Below are positions 35,128 through 43,169 of a DNA stretch of 64,000 bases, piece after piece. The stretch is from Parachryseolinea silvisoli (GTDB taxonomy: Bacteria > Bacteroidota > Bacteroidia > Cytophagales > Cyclobacteriaceae). The notes beneath the pieces are model-generated. The model had not been told where the DNA came from. It ran no database searches and was given only the letters and a program-made list of their open reading frames with translations. Location: NCBI RefSeq assembly GCF_021190955.1, contig NZ_JAIOAO010000001.1, positions 1,488,001-1,552,000 of the forward strand, in the 5' to 3' direction. Made by a program: the position numbers and the translations under genes. Within the stretch, counting starts at the first letter, position 1. Every line of letters starts with the position of its first letter.

Positions 35128-35541
35128 ATGTATACTACCATCCAACATTTTTCGGGACTGACGCAGACCGGGCACAATCGGCGCGGGCGCGCTATGGGTG
35201 GACTAAACCCGAAAGCAACCCAGGCATCTCCCTCCTCAGGCGTTTACGAAAAGAGCCGATGCTGGCGTTGCTCACGATCGCATCCGCGTTATACTTTACC
35301 ACGGGGTCTTACGCCGAAGGAATATCAACGATGACGCGTCCCAGGAATTAACCACATCAATGGTTTTTCTCACACTACGCGTCATCATGGCATCCCTCCT
35401 GCTGGTACATATGATTTTCACAATACCTGTAGCCCGCAACTTCTTTCACCTTGTATTTTTGAGTCGGCAGCAATTTTCCGTCTGCTTCCCGGCTGCGTTT
35501 ATTCGGTAGTGTGGATTGAAGCCTATAAGCTATTCAAATGA
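35128..35541 (+). pseudogene. collapsed cation-transporting P-type ATPase
   Basis: After ATG 35128 (MYTTIQHFSGL) and a one-base loss near 35160, the frame reads AQSARARYGWTKPESNPGI, LLRRLRKEPMLALLTIAS and ALYFTTGSYAEGI: the N-terminal cytosolic piece and first membrane hairpin of an SPCA/PMCA-like P-type ATPase. From about 35363 it continues with VFLTLRVIMASLLLVHM, FTIPVARNFFHLVFLS and, after another one-base shift, VYSVVWIEAYKLFK and stop: the last membrane helices and C-terminus. The whole catalytic core (DKTGT, nucleotide domain), about 700 residues, is absent. Confidence 0.7.
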
Positions 35542-35567
35542 TAGAGGATAGAAGTCATGTGCCTTCA

Positions 35568-35611
35568 TGACCTTGCTCATCGAAATTGACACGGCATGAA
35601 GGTTACTTTAT
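35568..35611 (+). promoter_or_regulatory. operator (one mismatch) plus -7-like box for acetyl-CoA hydrolase gene
   Basis: TGAC-CTTG-CTCA (35568-35579) is identical to the minus-strand site of the Usp gene at 41040-41029. After 23-24 nt follows TTACTTTAT, which contains a TAnnTTTG-like octamer (four of six). The ATG is at 35624. Confidence 0.55.
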
Positions 35612-35623
35612 AACAAAAAAACG

Positions 35624-36907
35624 ATGATCACAGACATAAAAGCCGCCGTGGCACAGATACAACCTGGCGACAGGGTGTTTATTCAGGGAGGCGCCGCAAC
35701 CCCGCATTCCCTGTTACAGGAGCTGGCTAATCAATCGAGTCGCTTGTGGGATGTTGAATTGGTCAGCATCAGCCTCCAAGGTGACGCCGTTATTGCCGAC
35801 AAGCGGTATAAAAGCAACTTCCGGATAAACTCTCTTTTTGTATCCGAAAATATCCGGACCGCCGTAAATGACGGCCGAGCGGATTATGTACCGATATTCC
35901 TGAGTGAGATACCACTCTTATTCCGGAATAATGTTCTTCCGCTCGATGTGGCGCTCGTCCACGTCTCTCCCCCCGATAAGCATGGTTACTGCTCGCTCGG
36001 AACGTCTGTTGACATCGCGCTGGCGGCAGTGAGGACGGCCAGGACTATCATTGCCCAGGTCAATCCCAATATGCCGCGCTGCCACGGCGACGGATTGGTT
36101 CACAAAAGCGCATTCCACGCCATGATTGACGTGTGTGATGAACTTCCGGAGGTCGTAACTACGGCTACGGAAATTGCGGCCCGTGTTGCCAGCCATTGCG
36201 CTGCCTTGGTAGAGAACGGCGCAACCCTGCAGATCGGTATTGGCGCTATTCCCGATGCTGTCCTGGCAAGCCTCTATACGCACAAAGGGCTTGGAATTCA
36301 TACCGAAATGTTCTCGGACGGTCTTATACCACTGATCGAAAACGGTATCGTGACGAACGAATACAAAAAAAAGCATCGTGGAAAAACCGTGGCTTCGTTT
36401 GTTCTCGGCAGTAGAAAGCTGTACGAATTCATCGATGACAATCCGTCGGTCATCCTGCTCGGCATCGACTACGTTAACGACACGTCCGTCATCCGCACAA
36501 ACCCGAAGGTGACCGCTATCAATAGCGCCATTGAGGTTGATATTACCGGACAGGTATGCTCTGACTCCATCGGCGCCTATCATTATTCTGGTGTCGGCGG
36601 CCAAATGGACTTTATGCGTGGCGCGGCACTGTCGGAAGGTGGAAAGCCGATTATAGCGCTCGCATCGACGACCCTTAAAAATGAATCAAAAATCGTCTCC
36701 GTTCTCAAGGCTGGCGCGGGTGTGGTCACTACGCGAGCACATGCACACTATATTGTTACCGAGTATGGCGTGGCTTACCTCTACGGCAAAAATATGCGGC
36801 AGCGTGCAAAGGCGCTTATTGAAATCGCTCATCCTAACCATCGGGAAGAGCTCGAACGAAACGCCTTTGAAAGATTCCATAGCTACCAATTCGAACGATC
36901 ATATTAG
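35624..36907 (+). CDS. acetyl-CoA hydrolase/CoA-transferase family protein
   Basis: The 427-residue protein has both family halves: an N-terminal part with RVFIQGGAATPHSLLQEL and LVHVSPPDKHGYCSLG, and a C-terminal part with IGIGAIPDAVLASL, the catalytic-Glu segment GIHTEMFSDG, YHYSGVGGQMDFMRGA and VVTTRAHAHYIVTEYGVA. It moves or hydrolyses CoA from acetyl-CoA or a 4-hydroxybutyrate-like substrate, which fits acetate formation and energy recovery under oxygen limitation. Monocistronic with its own operator. Confidence 0.88.
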   Translation: MITDIKAAVAQIQPGDRVFIQGGAATPHSLLQELANQSSRLWDVELVSISLQGDAVIADKRYKSNFRINSLFVSENIRTAVNDGRADYVPIFLSEIPLLFRNNVLPLDVALVHVSPPDKHGYCSLGTSVDIALAAVRTARTIIAQVNPNMPRCHGDGLVHKSAFHAMIDVCDELPEVVTTATEIAARVASHCAALVENGATLQIGIGAIPDAVLASLYTHKGLGIHTEMFSDGLIPLIENGIVTNEYKKKHRGKTVASFVLGSRKLYEFIDDNPSVILLGIDYVNDTSVIRTNPKVTAINSAIEVDITGQVCSDSIGAYHYSGVGGQMDFMRGAALSEGGKPIIALASTTLKNESKIVSVLKAGAGVVTTRAHAHYIVTEYGVAYLYGKNMRQRAKALIEIAHPNHREELERNAFERFHSYQFERSY

Positions 36908-37242
36908 AATGGCCAGTGTGAGCTCCGTGACCACAGTAATCCTCAACTACGAATCCAGGCCATACCCATGGCCGCCGACCGTCTCCTGGCTGGATCTTCC
37001 ATAAAAGCATCATTCGGAATATTACGGCTATCAGCAGTTATCCGGTGATTATTTTTCAACAGTAACCATCCACTAACACTGTGTACACCAGGCCCAGAGC
37101 AAAGAGACCATTTGTGCCGGAAACACCGGTCTTTCGCTCGCACAAAGAACGGAAATGTCGCCGGCACAATAATATTCAACTCATGGCAGTTGTGATTATC
37201 TTGTCTATAATCTATTACTGTTCATCATATTTCGATAATGCA
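36908..37242. other. gene-free stretch, nothing recognised
   Basis: About 335 bp between convergent genes. Short open frames on both strands do not resemble known proteins, and there is no operator of the island type. Given the decay around it, it may hold remnants too eroded to identify. Confidence 0.35.
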
Positions 37243-38280
37243 TTAGTAGTAAGAAAATAACATTTCACCATTCGATATTAAGCGGCCTTTAGAATCATAC
37301 ACATTCGTAAAAGTAAAGGTATCACCATTTTCGTTCGTTCTGGATAACGTGCTACTCTTGCTTAATACGTATTGCCAAATCCAACTTTCCTCGACCATCA
37401 TCGCCCCGAGGTTATCGACCTCCCTTAGTGGATTTTTTCCCCAGTGATAGGTGTAGGTGAAATAGGAACTAACCCCATTTTGAAACCAGATAACGTTATC
37501 AAATCGATTATAACGAACGGACGCGCCACGAACCGCAACTATACGCCCGCGATGATCGTAGTTGAGATTCACCGGCTGTACATAGGGTCCGACCGGAGTA
37601 AAGAAAACGTAATTATAAGATACAATCTGACCACGACGATTAAACTTAAAATCTCTGTTCACGGACACGTATTGACCATGATCGTAAATACCGACAGAAT
37701 CAATACGACCACGGGTATACGCCACGCGATATACATAGTTATTATACACATCGGTCGCAACAACTGAATCCACCGTCCCGCGCCAGTTATAGAACAGATT
37801 ATAATGCCTCTCGCCAAAAACAAACTCCTTCAGCCGTCCTTTCCCAGCAGGACCGCCATGACATGGCAGGAGATGTATAACAATCTGTGCCGATGATTTC
37901 ACCCCGGCGTCGCTGATAGTTCCTTCTACCATATCAGGAGCCTCAAACAATGCTTCAGAATCATTGCCAAAAACAACAAAGCGCGAAACGACGTACCTTC
38001 CAGGCGGAAGCCTGAGCGGTTCTGTCAGATATCCCGAGCCAGTCGGAACAAGCTTCAGGGAATGATCGGCTACGAATGGTTCACCACTTGCAGTTTCCAA
38101 TGTCACGATCGCTGTCATGCCTGGCGATAACATAGACACGGGCGACTTGACAGACTCGTCAACAGAAGCCAGCACAAACTGGACGGTTTGGAGAGAGGTC
38201 GATTCGACGTCTTCCTGTATACACTGTTCAAACAATACGGCCATCAGGCCAATACCAATAATAAAGGCGATTCTTTTCAT
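37243..38280 (-). CDS. YD-repeat-like lipoprotein
   Basis: The 345-residue precursor has a lipoprotein signal peptide with Cys20 (LFEQC). The first half is a beta-sandwich-like domain (VTLETASGEPFVADHSLKL, PLRLPPGRYVVSRFVVFG). The second half carries YD-like repeats (YRVAYTRGRIDSVGIYDHGQ, FKFNRRGQIVSYNYVF, VNLNYDHRGRIVAVRG). Surface or outer-membrane anchored; function unknown. It resembles the lipoprotein at 3490 in its repeats. No island-type operator precedes it. Confidence 0.7.
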   Translation of the reverse strand: MKRIAFIIGIGLMAVLFEQCIQEDVESTSLQTVQFVLASVDESVKSPVSMLSPGMTAIVTLETASGEPFVADHSLKLVPTGSGYLTEPLRLPPGRYVVSRFVVFGNDSEALFEAPDMVEGTISDAGVKSSAQIVIHLLPCHGGPAGKGRLKEFVFGERHYNLFYNWRGTVDSVVATDVYNNYVYRVAYTRGRIDSVGIYDHGQYVSVNRDFKFNRRGQIVSYNYVFFTPVGPYVQPVNLNYDHRGRIVAVRGASVRYNRFDNVIWFQNGVSSYFTYTYHWGKNPLREVDNLGAMMVEESWIWQYVLSKSSTLSRTNENGDTFTFTNVYDSKGRLISNGEMLFSYY

Positions 38281-38380
38281 CCGAATTAGTTTTTAATTTA
38301 TAGAAAAAATGAAACGGAACGTACAATGAATCCCGGTCGAACGACCAGTTGCGTGGAGCGTAAAACAAATAAAAAGTATA

Positions 38381-38690
38381 CTATCTGCGCGCTACCCCTA
38401 CAGGGAAGCGTCGGGCACGACACATGACAATGAGATCTACACCGATGGTTGCCGCAGAGTTGATAATTCCTTCTTCCTCGCTTCGGTCATTGTAACCCTC
38501 CAACGATTTAACCGCGTGCTGCAGCTGCTGTTTACTCTTCTCAATCAACTTACACCCAAAGAGCCTGTCCTCCAAACGTGGTACCGGCAGGCCGATCAAC
38601 GATATGCAACAATATAATTTTGCTCTTCGAGATACGAGAAATACGTGCTGCAAAATCAACCGCCCACTGGGCGGGTTTGATCACCGCGTC
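38381..38690 (-). pseudogene. universal stress protein remnant
   Basis: Reading leftward from about 38690, one frame gives IKPAQWAVDFAARISR and SKSKIILLHIVDRPAGTTF, the start of a Usp domain, without a start codon. Near 38555 the frame changes to KLIEKSKQQLQHAVKSLEG and SEEEGIINSAATIGVDLIVM, which matches the second-domain segment EEQGILEFSVTVGGNLIAM of the Usp at 40123. The sequence then ends in RRFPVGVARR and stop, without the GTHG loop. So an N-terminal half and a C-terminal half are fused and frameshifted. Confidence 0.6.
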
Positions 38691-38709
38691 ACGTAACGCG
38701 TATTACCCG

Positions 38710-39951
38710 TTATCCTTGTGGTATACTGAAGTAAAATGTACTTCCTTTACCATACGTGCTTGTAAACGACACCTCACCAGAAATCAAATCCACATACCGT
38801 TTAACAATATGTAGCCCCAAGCCTGTTCCCTGGATGTTCCCAGCATTGCTCGCACGAAAAAAGCGATCAAATAGATGTTTCTGGTCATCCGCTGGTATTC
38901 CTATTCCCTCGTCGGTTACATAAAAAAACACGCGGCTGTTTTTACTCTCTGCCGAGACATGAACCTGCTTGCCGGCATCAGAGTATTTGCTGGCATTCGA
39001 AATCAGGTTATACAAGATGTTCCGTAGAGTACGGGTATCGGTCCAGATCTCATCCAGGTCCGGCGGGCAAGCGGTCGTGACGGTTTGACCGTCCTTCAAA
39101 AAAGACTGAACTTCTTCTTTGATCTCATCCAGGAACGACTGTAGGATAATGGGATCAGACTGGATTTCCACCTTCCCCTCTTCCAATTTGCCTAGCGATA
39201 AGAAGTCATTCAGAATTTGTGTGAGTTGATTAACCGATGACTTCACACGATTAATGTGTTTATCCTGCTTATCATACTCTTGCCGATCTTTGTATTGCTT
39301 GATCAGTGACACAGAACTCATGACAGTACTAAGCGGCGTACGGAATTCATGTGATGCGATGGATACGAATTTAGATTTCAATTCATTGAGTTCGCGTTCG
39401 CGCTCGAAGGAACGCCGGACCTCTTCCTCCGCCTTCTTTCGCTCACTAACCTCTTGTTCCAGCTTCACGATGGTCTGATTCAACGCATCCGTGCGCAACT
39501 CCACTTTCTTCTCGAGTTCCGCGGCATACACTATTAATTGCTCCTCGCTCTTACGGAGTGCGTCCTCCACTAACTTGCGTTGCGAAATATCGCTGATGAA
39601 CGCCATGACCAGGATATCTCCCTGCACTTGCGTATAACTCAAGCTGATTTCTACCGGAAACTCAGTTCCGTCGCGACGTAATGCCATTAGGTCGCGGCCG
39701 AAGCCCATACGCCGCGGATGGGGATCGCCGTTAAATGCTTGCCGAAACTTAACATGCCCCTTTCTGTACCGCTCGGGCAACAGTGACTCCAGGGTCACGC
39801 CCGTCAACTCGCCCCGGCCAAACCCAAAGAGCTGCTCCGCTACCGGGTTAGCAAGCGCGATCTCACCAGATTCATTTACCATGATAATGCCCTCAGACAT
39901 ACTCTGAAATATTTCCCGGTAAGCCTCGCTAGTCACAAGTGAAAAATCCAT
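38710..39951 (-). CDS. PAS-domain soluble sensor histidine kinase
   Basis: The 413-residue protein has a PAS domain (about residues 8-125: IIMVNESGEIALANPVAEQLFGF, LRRDGTEFPVEISLS, FISDISQRK), a coiled coil (130-190), a HisKA domain with His201 (ASHEFRTPLSTVMSS) and an HATPase domain (NLISNASKYSDAGK, DEGIGIP, GTGLGLHIV). No membrane segment, so it senses a cytoplasmic signal such as redox or energy state. No response-regulator gene is adjacent; the REC-Crp protein (32327) or the single receiver (48770) could be the target (inference). Confidence 0.88.
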   Translation of the reverse strand: MDFSLVTSEAYREIFQSMSEGIIMVNESGEIALANPVAEQLFGFGRGELTGVTLESLLPERYRKGHVKFRQAFNGDPHPRRMGFGRDLMALRRDGTEFPVEISLSYTQVQGDILVMAFISDISQRKLVEDALRKSEEQLIVYAAELEKKVELRTDALNQTIVKLEQEVSERKKAEEEVRRSFERERELNELKSKFVSIASHEFRTPLSTVMSSVSLIKQYKDRQEYDKQDKHINRVKSSVNQLTQILNDFLSLGKLEEGKVEIQSDPIILQSFLDEIKEEVQSFLKDGQTVTTACPPDLDEIWTDTRTLRNILYNLISNASKYSDAGKQVHVSAESKNSRVFFYVTDEGIGIPADDQKHLFDRFFRASNAGNIQGTGLGLHIVKRYVDLISGEVSFTSTYGKGSTFYFSIPQG

Positions 39952-40122
39952 AACAATCAGCAGGTTTCAAATTCTCCGTGGCCGATGAGGCCAGCCTGCC
40001 AAGATACAACGAAATCCATAGCGATGTCAACGGGGTAATCTTGTCCGGAATGCCGCTTATCGCAGTATTTAGGACCTTTTTATCTTTACCCGCAACAGCA
40101 CTCGCGAAAATTGATCTTCGTT

Positions 40123-40974
40123 TTACGCTTTTTCCGGTTCCGGCTGCCGACTATAGGTCCATACTGCCTGGTGACTATGATTGACAACGTCCTCGGCTAG
40201 ACTGCCGTTAAAGAGGCGCGCGATGCCTCTCCTACCATGGGTACCCATCGCAATCAGATTTCCTCCGACCGTTACTGAAAATTCGAGGATTCCCTGCTCC
40301 TCGTCACTATGATTAAAGACGTGAACAGAATAATCCCGCAGCATGTGGCGTTTGGCAAAGGCATGAAGCTTCGCCAGGGTCTCCGTATCTGAAGAAAAGT
40401 TGAAGGGCGTATTAATCCAGACAAGATAAAGATGTGCATGAAAGAAGTGTTGTAACGCCTTCACTTTCGCTACGAGCTCCTCTTGTCCCTTGTCATCGAG
40501 CGTGTTCGGAAACACGATATTTTTGATAGACCCTTTAATGAAATCCTTTACAATCAGCACGGGCACAGATGACAGGCGAACAACTTTTTCAGCATTCGAG
40601 CCGATAAAAAATTCGCGAACCCCTGAGGCCCCGTGCGATCCCATAATAATTAAATCGATTCCTCCATCCCGGGCATAGTCACGGATAGTGTGCACCATCG
40701 CCCCAAACAAAACCTGTTTTACGATCTTTACCCCGCCCTCCTGATGCTTTTCAGCCACCGCACCTAATCGCTTTTCAGCCTTTTCCTGTAGGTCCTTCAG
40801 CAACTGCGACTCAAAATCAAGTACGGGCATCAGCACCGAATCATGCAGCACAGGAAGCTCGATGACGGTCACCAGGTATAGCGTGCCTTTTGCCTTGCCT
40901 GCTACATCCACGGCAAACCGGAGTGCATGCTCAGCCGTCTTTGAAAAATCGTATGGAACCAGTATTTTCTTCAT
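40123..40974 (-). CDS. tandem-domain universal stress protein
   Basis: The 283-residue protein has two Usp domains, each with the nucleotide loop: IIMGSHGASGVREFFIGSNAEKVV and IAMGTHGRRGIARLFNGSLAEDVV. I start at the ATG at 40974 (MKKILVPYDFSKTAEHAL), the canonical family start; an ATG at 40995 adds seven residues. Divergent from the MBL nuclease gene, with a separate operator for each direction. Confidence 0.9.
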   Translation of the reverse strand: MKKILVPYDFSKTAEHALRFAVDVAGKAKGTLYLVTVIELPVLHDSVLMPVLDFESQLLKDLQEKAEKRLGAVAEKHQEGGVKIVKQVLFGAMVHTIRDYARDGGIDLIIMGSHGASGVREFFIGSNAEKVVRLSSVPVLIVKDFIKGSIKNIVFPNTLDDKGQEELVAKVKALQHFFHAHLYLVWINTPFNFSSDTETLAKLHAFAKRHMLRDYSVHVFNHSDEEQGILEFSVTVGGNLIAMGTHGRRGIARLFNGSLAEDVVNHSHQAVWTYSRQPEPEKA

Positions 40975-40997
40975 AAACATAATGTTTGTTGGCAATT

Positions 40998-41040
40998 CGA
41001 ATGTACCGCGTCATACCCTGGGTTCGATTGAGCAAGGTCA
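40998..41040 (-). promoter_or_regulatory. operator plus -7 box for Usp gene at 40974
   Basis: On the minus strand TGAC-CTTG-CTCA (41040-41029, one mismatch to consensus) is followed after exactly 23 nt by TACATTCG (41005-40998; five of six matches). The identical 12-mer occurs before the acetyl-CoA hydrolase gene at 35568. Confidence 0.65.
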
Positions 41041-41050
41041 TTGAACGACG

Positions 41051-41093
41051 TGATTCTTATCATCCGCCGAGCGGCGGGCAAAGGTGACCTTTA
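41051..41093 (+). promoter_or_regulatory. FNR/CRP-like operator plus -7-like box for MBL nuclease gene
   Basis: TGAT-TCTT-ATCA (41051-41062), 23 nt, then GACCTTTA (41086-41093; four of six matches). The ATG is at 41097, so the transcript would be nearly leaderless if this box is used. Confidence 0.55.
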
Positions 41094-41096
41094 TAA

Positions 41097-42494
41097 ATGG
41101 ACGTACAAATAAAATTTTTAGGCGCCACTGGTACGGTAACCGGTTCGCGCTACCTGCTCGACATTGGCAATTTCAGATTACTGTTTGATTGTGGCCTTTT
41201 TCAGGGGCTAAAGGAGCTCCGCTTGCGAAACTGGGAGCCGTTTCCCGTAAAGCCCGAATCCATCGACGCTATAATTATAAGTCACGCCCATATTGATCAT
41301 AGTGGGTATTTGCCGCGGCTCGTAAAGGAAGGGTTCAAAGGCCCCATATACTGCACACCTCCCACCGCCAGCCTGTTAGAGATCATGTTGCTCGACGCGG
41401 CAAAGCTGCAAGAGGAAGAAGCGCTGTTTGCGCTTAAAAAGGGATATTCGAAACATAATCCACCCAAACCGCTCTATACAACCGAAGACGCAGCCGCCGT
41501 CTTCCCCCTGATCCACGAATACGGGTATTGTGAGAAAGTGAACGTTACAAACAACATCTACTTCGCCTTCAAAGACGCCGGGCATCTCCTCGGTTCGGCC
41601 ATTACCGAACTTATCATTCAGGGCGATACCCAGACCAAAAAAATCGTGTTCTCGGGCGACCTCGGCCGAAACAATGACGCGCTACTCCATCCGCCCACTA
41701 CCGTCGAGACGGCAGATGTTTTACTTGTCGAATCAACCTATGGAAACAAAGATAATCCTGCGGCCGATCCAGAGGCTGATCTGGAGCGGATTGTCAAGGG
41801 CGCACTAGCCAAAAGAGGCGTAGTGCTCATACCGGCATTTGCCGTCGGACGAACACAGCTATTATTATACCATCTCCACCAGTTGATGGAGTCTGGTAGA
41901 ATCCCCGACATACCGGTATATATCGACAGCCCCATGGCCATCTCCGCTACCTATCTGTACTATCGCTATCCGAAATATCATAAGGTTGAATTCAATCAAA
42001 CGGAATTCGCGCAGAAACTGGAAACAAATATGTTGATGTTTGTAAAAACTTCCGAACACTCTAAAAGTCTGAATAAAATTAAAAGCAACGCCATTATCAT
42101 CTCCTCCAGCGGTATGATGACAGGTGGGCGAATACTGCATCACTTATACCATCGACTACCGAACGAGCAGGATACCATCGTAGTTAGTGGCTATCAGGCA
42201 GAAGGTACGCGTGGCCGTGATCTGATCGAACAACGGCCGACCATTCGCATCTTCGGCGAAGAAGTACCGGTAAAGTGCACGATCGAAAACATGACCTCGC
42301 TTTCTGGTCATGCCGACAGGCAGGAGCTATTTAACTGGATGAGCCACTTCAAACAATCGCCTAAATTCGTCTTCGCCGTACACGGTGAAAAAGATAATAT
42401 AAAGCTATACGCCAGCGAGATTACCCGTCGATTCAACTGGAATGTAATACAGCCGGTATATCTGGAATCCATCCAGCTTTTTAAAGGAATATAA
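41097..42494 (+). CDS. metallo-beta-lactamase/beta-CASP RNA-processing exonuclease
   Basis: The 465-residue protein has the MBL metal motif HAHIDH (residues 63-68), DAGHLLGSAI and FSGDLGR. The beta-CASP insert carries LVESTYGNK, PAFAVGRTQLLLYHLHQL, YIDSPMA and SSGMMTGGRILHHL. It ends with the SGHADRQELFNW and FVFAVHGEKDN motifs. The family (CPSF-73/YSH1-like) cuts or trims RNA. Placement among stress genes suggests RNA turnover or ribosome protection during growth arrest (inference). Confidence 0.92.
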   Translation: MDVQIKFLGATGTVTGSRYLLDIGNFRLLFDCGLFQGLKELRLRNWEPFPVKPESIDAIIISHAHIDHSGYLPRLVKEGFKGPIYCTPPTASLLEIMLLDAAKLQEEEALFALKKGYSKHNPPKPLYTTEDAAAVFPLIHEYGYCEKVNVTNNIYFAFKDAGHLLGSAITELIIQGDTQTKKIVFSGDLGRNNDALLHPPTTVETADVLLVESTYGNKDNPAADPEADLERIVKGALAKRGVVLIPAFAVGRTQLLLYHLHQLMESGRIPDIPVYIDSPMAISATYLYYRYPKYHKVEFNQTEFAQKLETNMLMFVKTSEHSKSLNKIKSNAIIISSSGMMTGGRILHHLYHRLPNEQDTIVVSGYQAEGTRGRDLIEQRPTIRIFGEEVPVKCTIENMTSLSGHADRQELFNWMSHFKQSPKFVFAVHGEKDNIKLYASEITRRFNWNVIQPVYLESIQLFKGI

Positions 42495-42538
42495 CATTAA
42501 ATCAAAAATAAAACACAGACCGCGATTTCCCTGTATAA

Positions 42539-42550
42539 TGATAATCATCA
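42539..42550 (+). promoter_or_regulatory. FNR/CRP-like operator of the DUF302-baeRF operon
   Basis: TGAT-AATC-ATCA is a perfect site 63 bp before the DUF302 ATG. No -7 box lies at 23 nt; a TATCTTTA octamer (five of six) lies 47 nt downstream at 42598-42605, which would give an upstream (class I-like) position. Confidence 0.5.
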
Positions 42551-42613
42551 CCGCTCAACACTGACGTTTGCCCTTCACAAAGCCACGTCGACAGCACTAT
42601 CTTTATAAAAAAA

Positions 42614-43054
42614 ATGACATTCTACTCACGCAAACTTACCATGCCTTTTGAAGACGTGCTAAATAAGGTGACAGAAAACCTCACCCGGCAGGGTTTCAGT
42701 GTCATTACTACTCTCGATATGCAAGATATATTTCGGCAGAATCTCGACCGCAACTTCCGAAAATACCGCATATTAGGTGTATATAATGCAACCCTGGCCT
42801 TAAAAGCGATCTACCTGGAATCCCATGCAGGCATTATGCTTCCATGCAATGTTGTAATCCAGGACCTCCCAGAGGGTCAGGTAGAAGTATCGGCTCTCAA
42901 CCCCCTGGAGGCTATCGCCCCGGACCAACAATCGCCAGCGCTTCATGCGGTAGCGCAGGAGATCGGCATTCGGTTACGTGCATCTGTCGACTTCATTGCG
43001 CGCACGCCAGAAGCACCTAGTTTTCCTATACCGAAACGCCCGACAACAACCTAA
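42614..43054 (+). CDS. DUF302-domain protein (copy 2)
   Basis: The 146-residue protein is a clear paralogue of the one at 27913: FEDVLNKVTENLTRQGFSVITTLD, FRKYRILGVYNATLALKAIYLESHAG and IMLPCNVVIQDLPEGQVEVSALNPLEAI. The conserved Cys in LPCNVV is present. It is followed by the baeRF gene after 115 bp, and preceded by its own operator. Confidence 0.85.
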   Translation: MTFYSRKLTMPFEDVLNKVTENLTRQGFSVITTLDMQDIFRQNLDRNFRKYRILGVYNATLALKAIYLESHAGIMLPCNVVIQDLPEGQVEVSALNPLEAIAPDQQSPALHAVAQEIGIRLRASVDFIARTPEAPSFPIPKRPTTT

Positions 43055-43169
43055 GCTTTGTATAAAACGTTGTGCGCGCCATTGTTCTATTCAGTGATTC
43101 GGTTTGAGACGTGAGGAAGCTTCTATCTATCGCGCCGGTAAAAAAGAAATACATCCAACGCAGTGCACC

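Noticed and set aside
38640-38680. Hairpin CGCCCA/TGGGCG as a terminator of the PAS kinase gene
   Set aside because: It lies inside the reconstructed Usp remnant reading frame and is not followed by a T-run, so it is probably coding-sequence coincidence.
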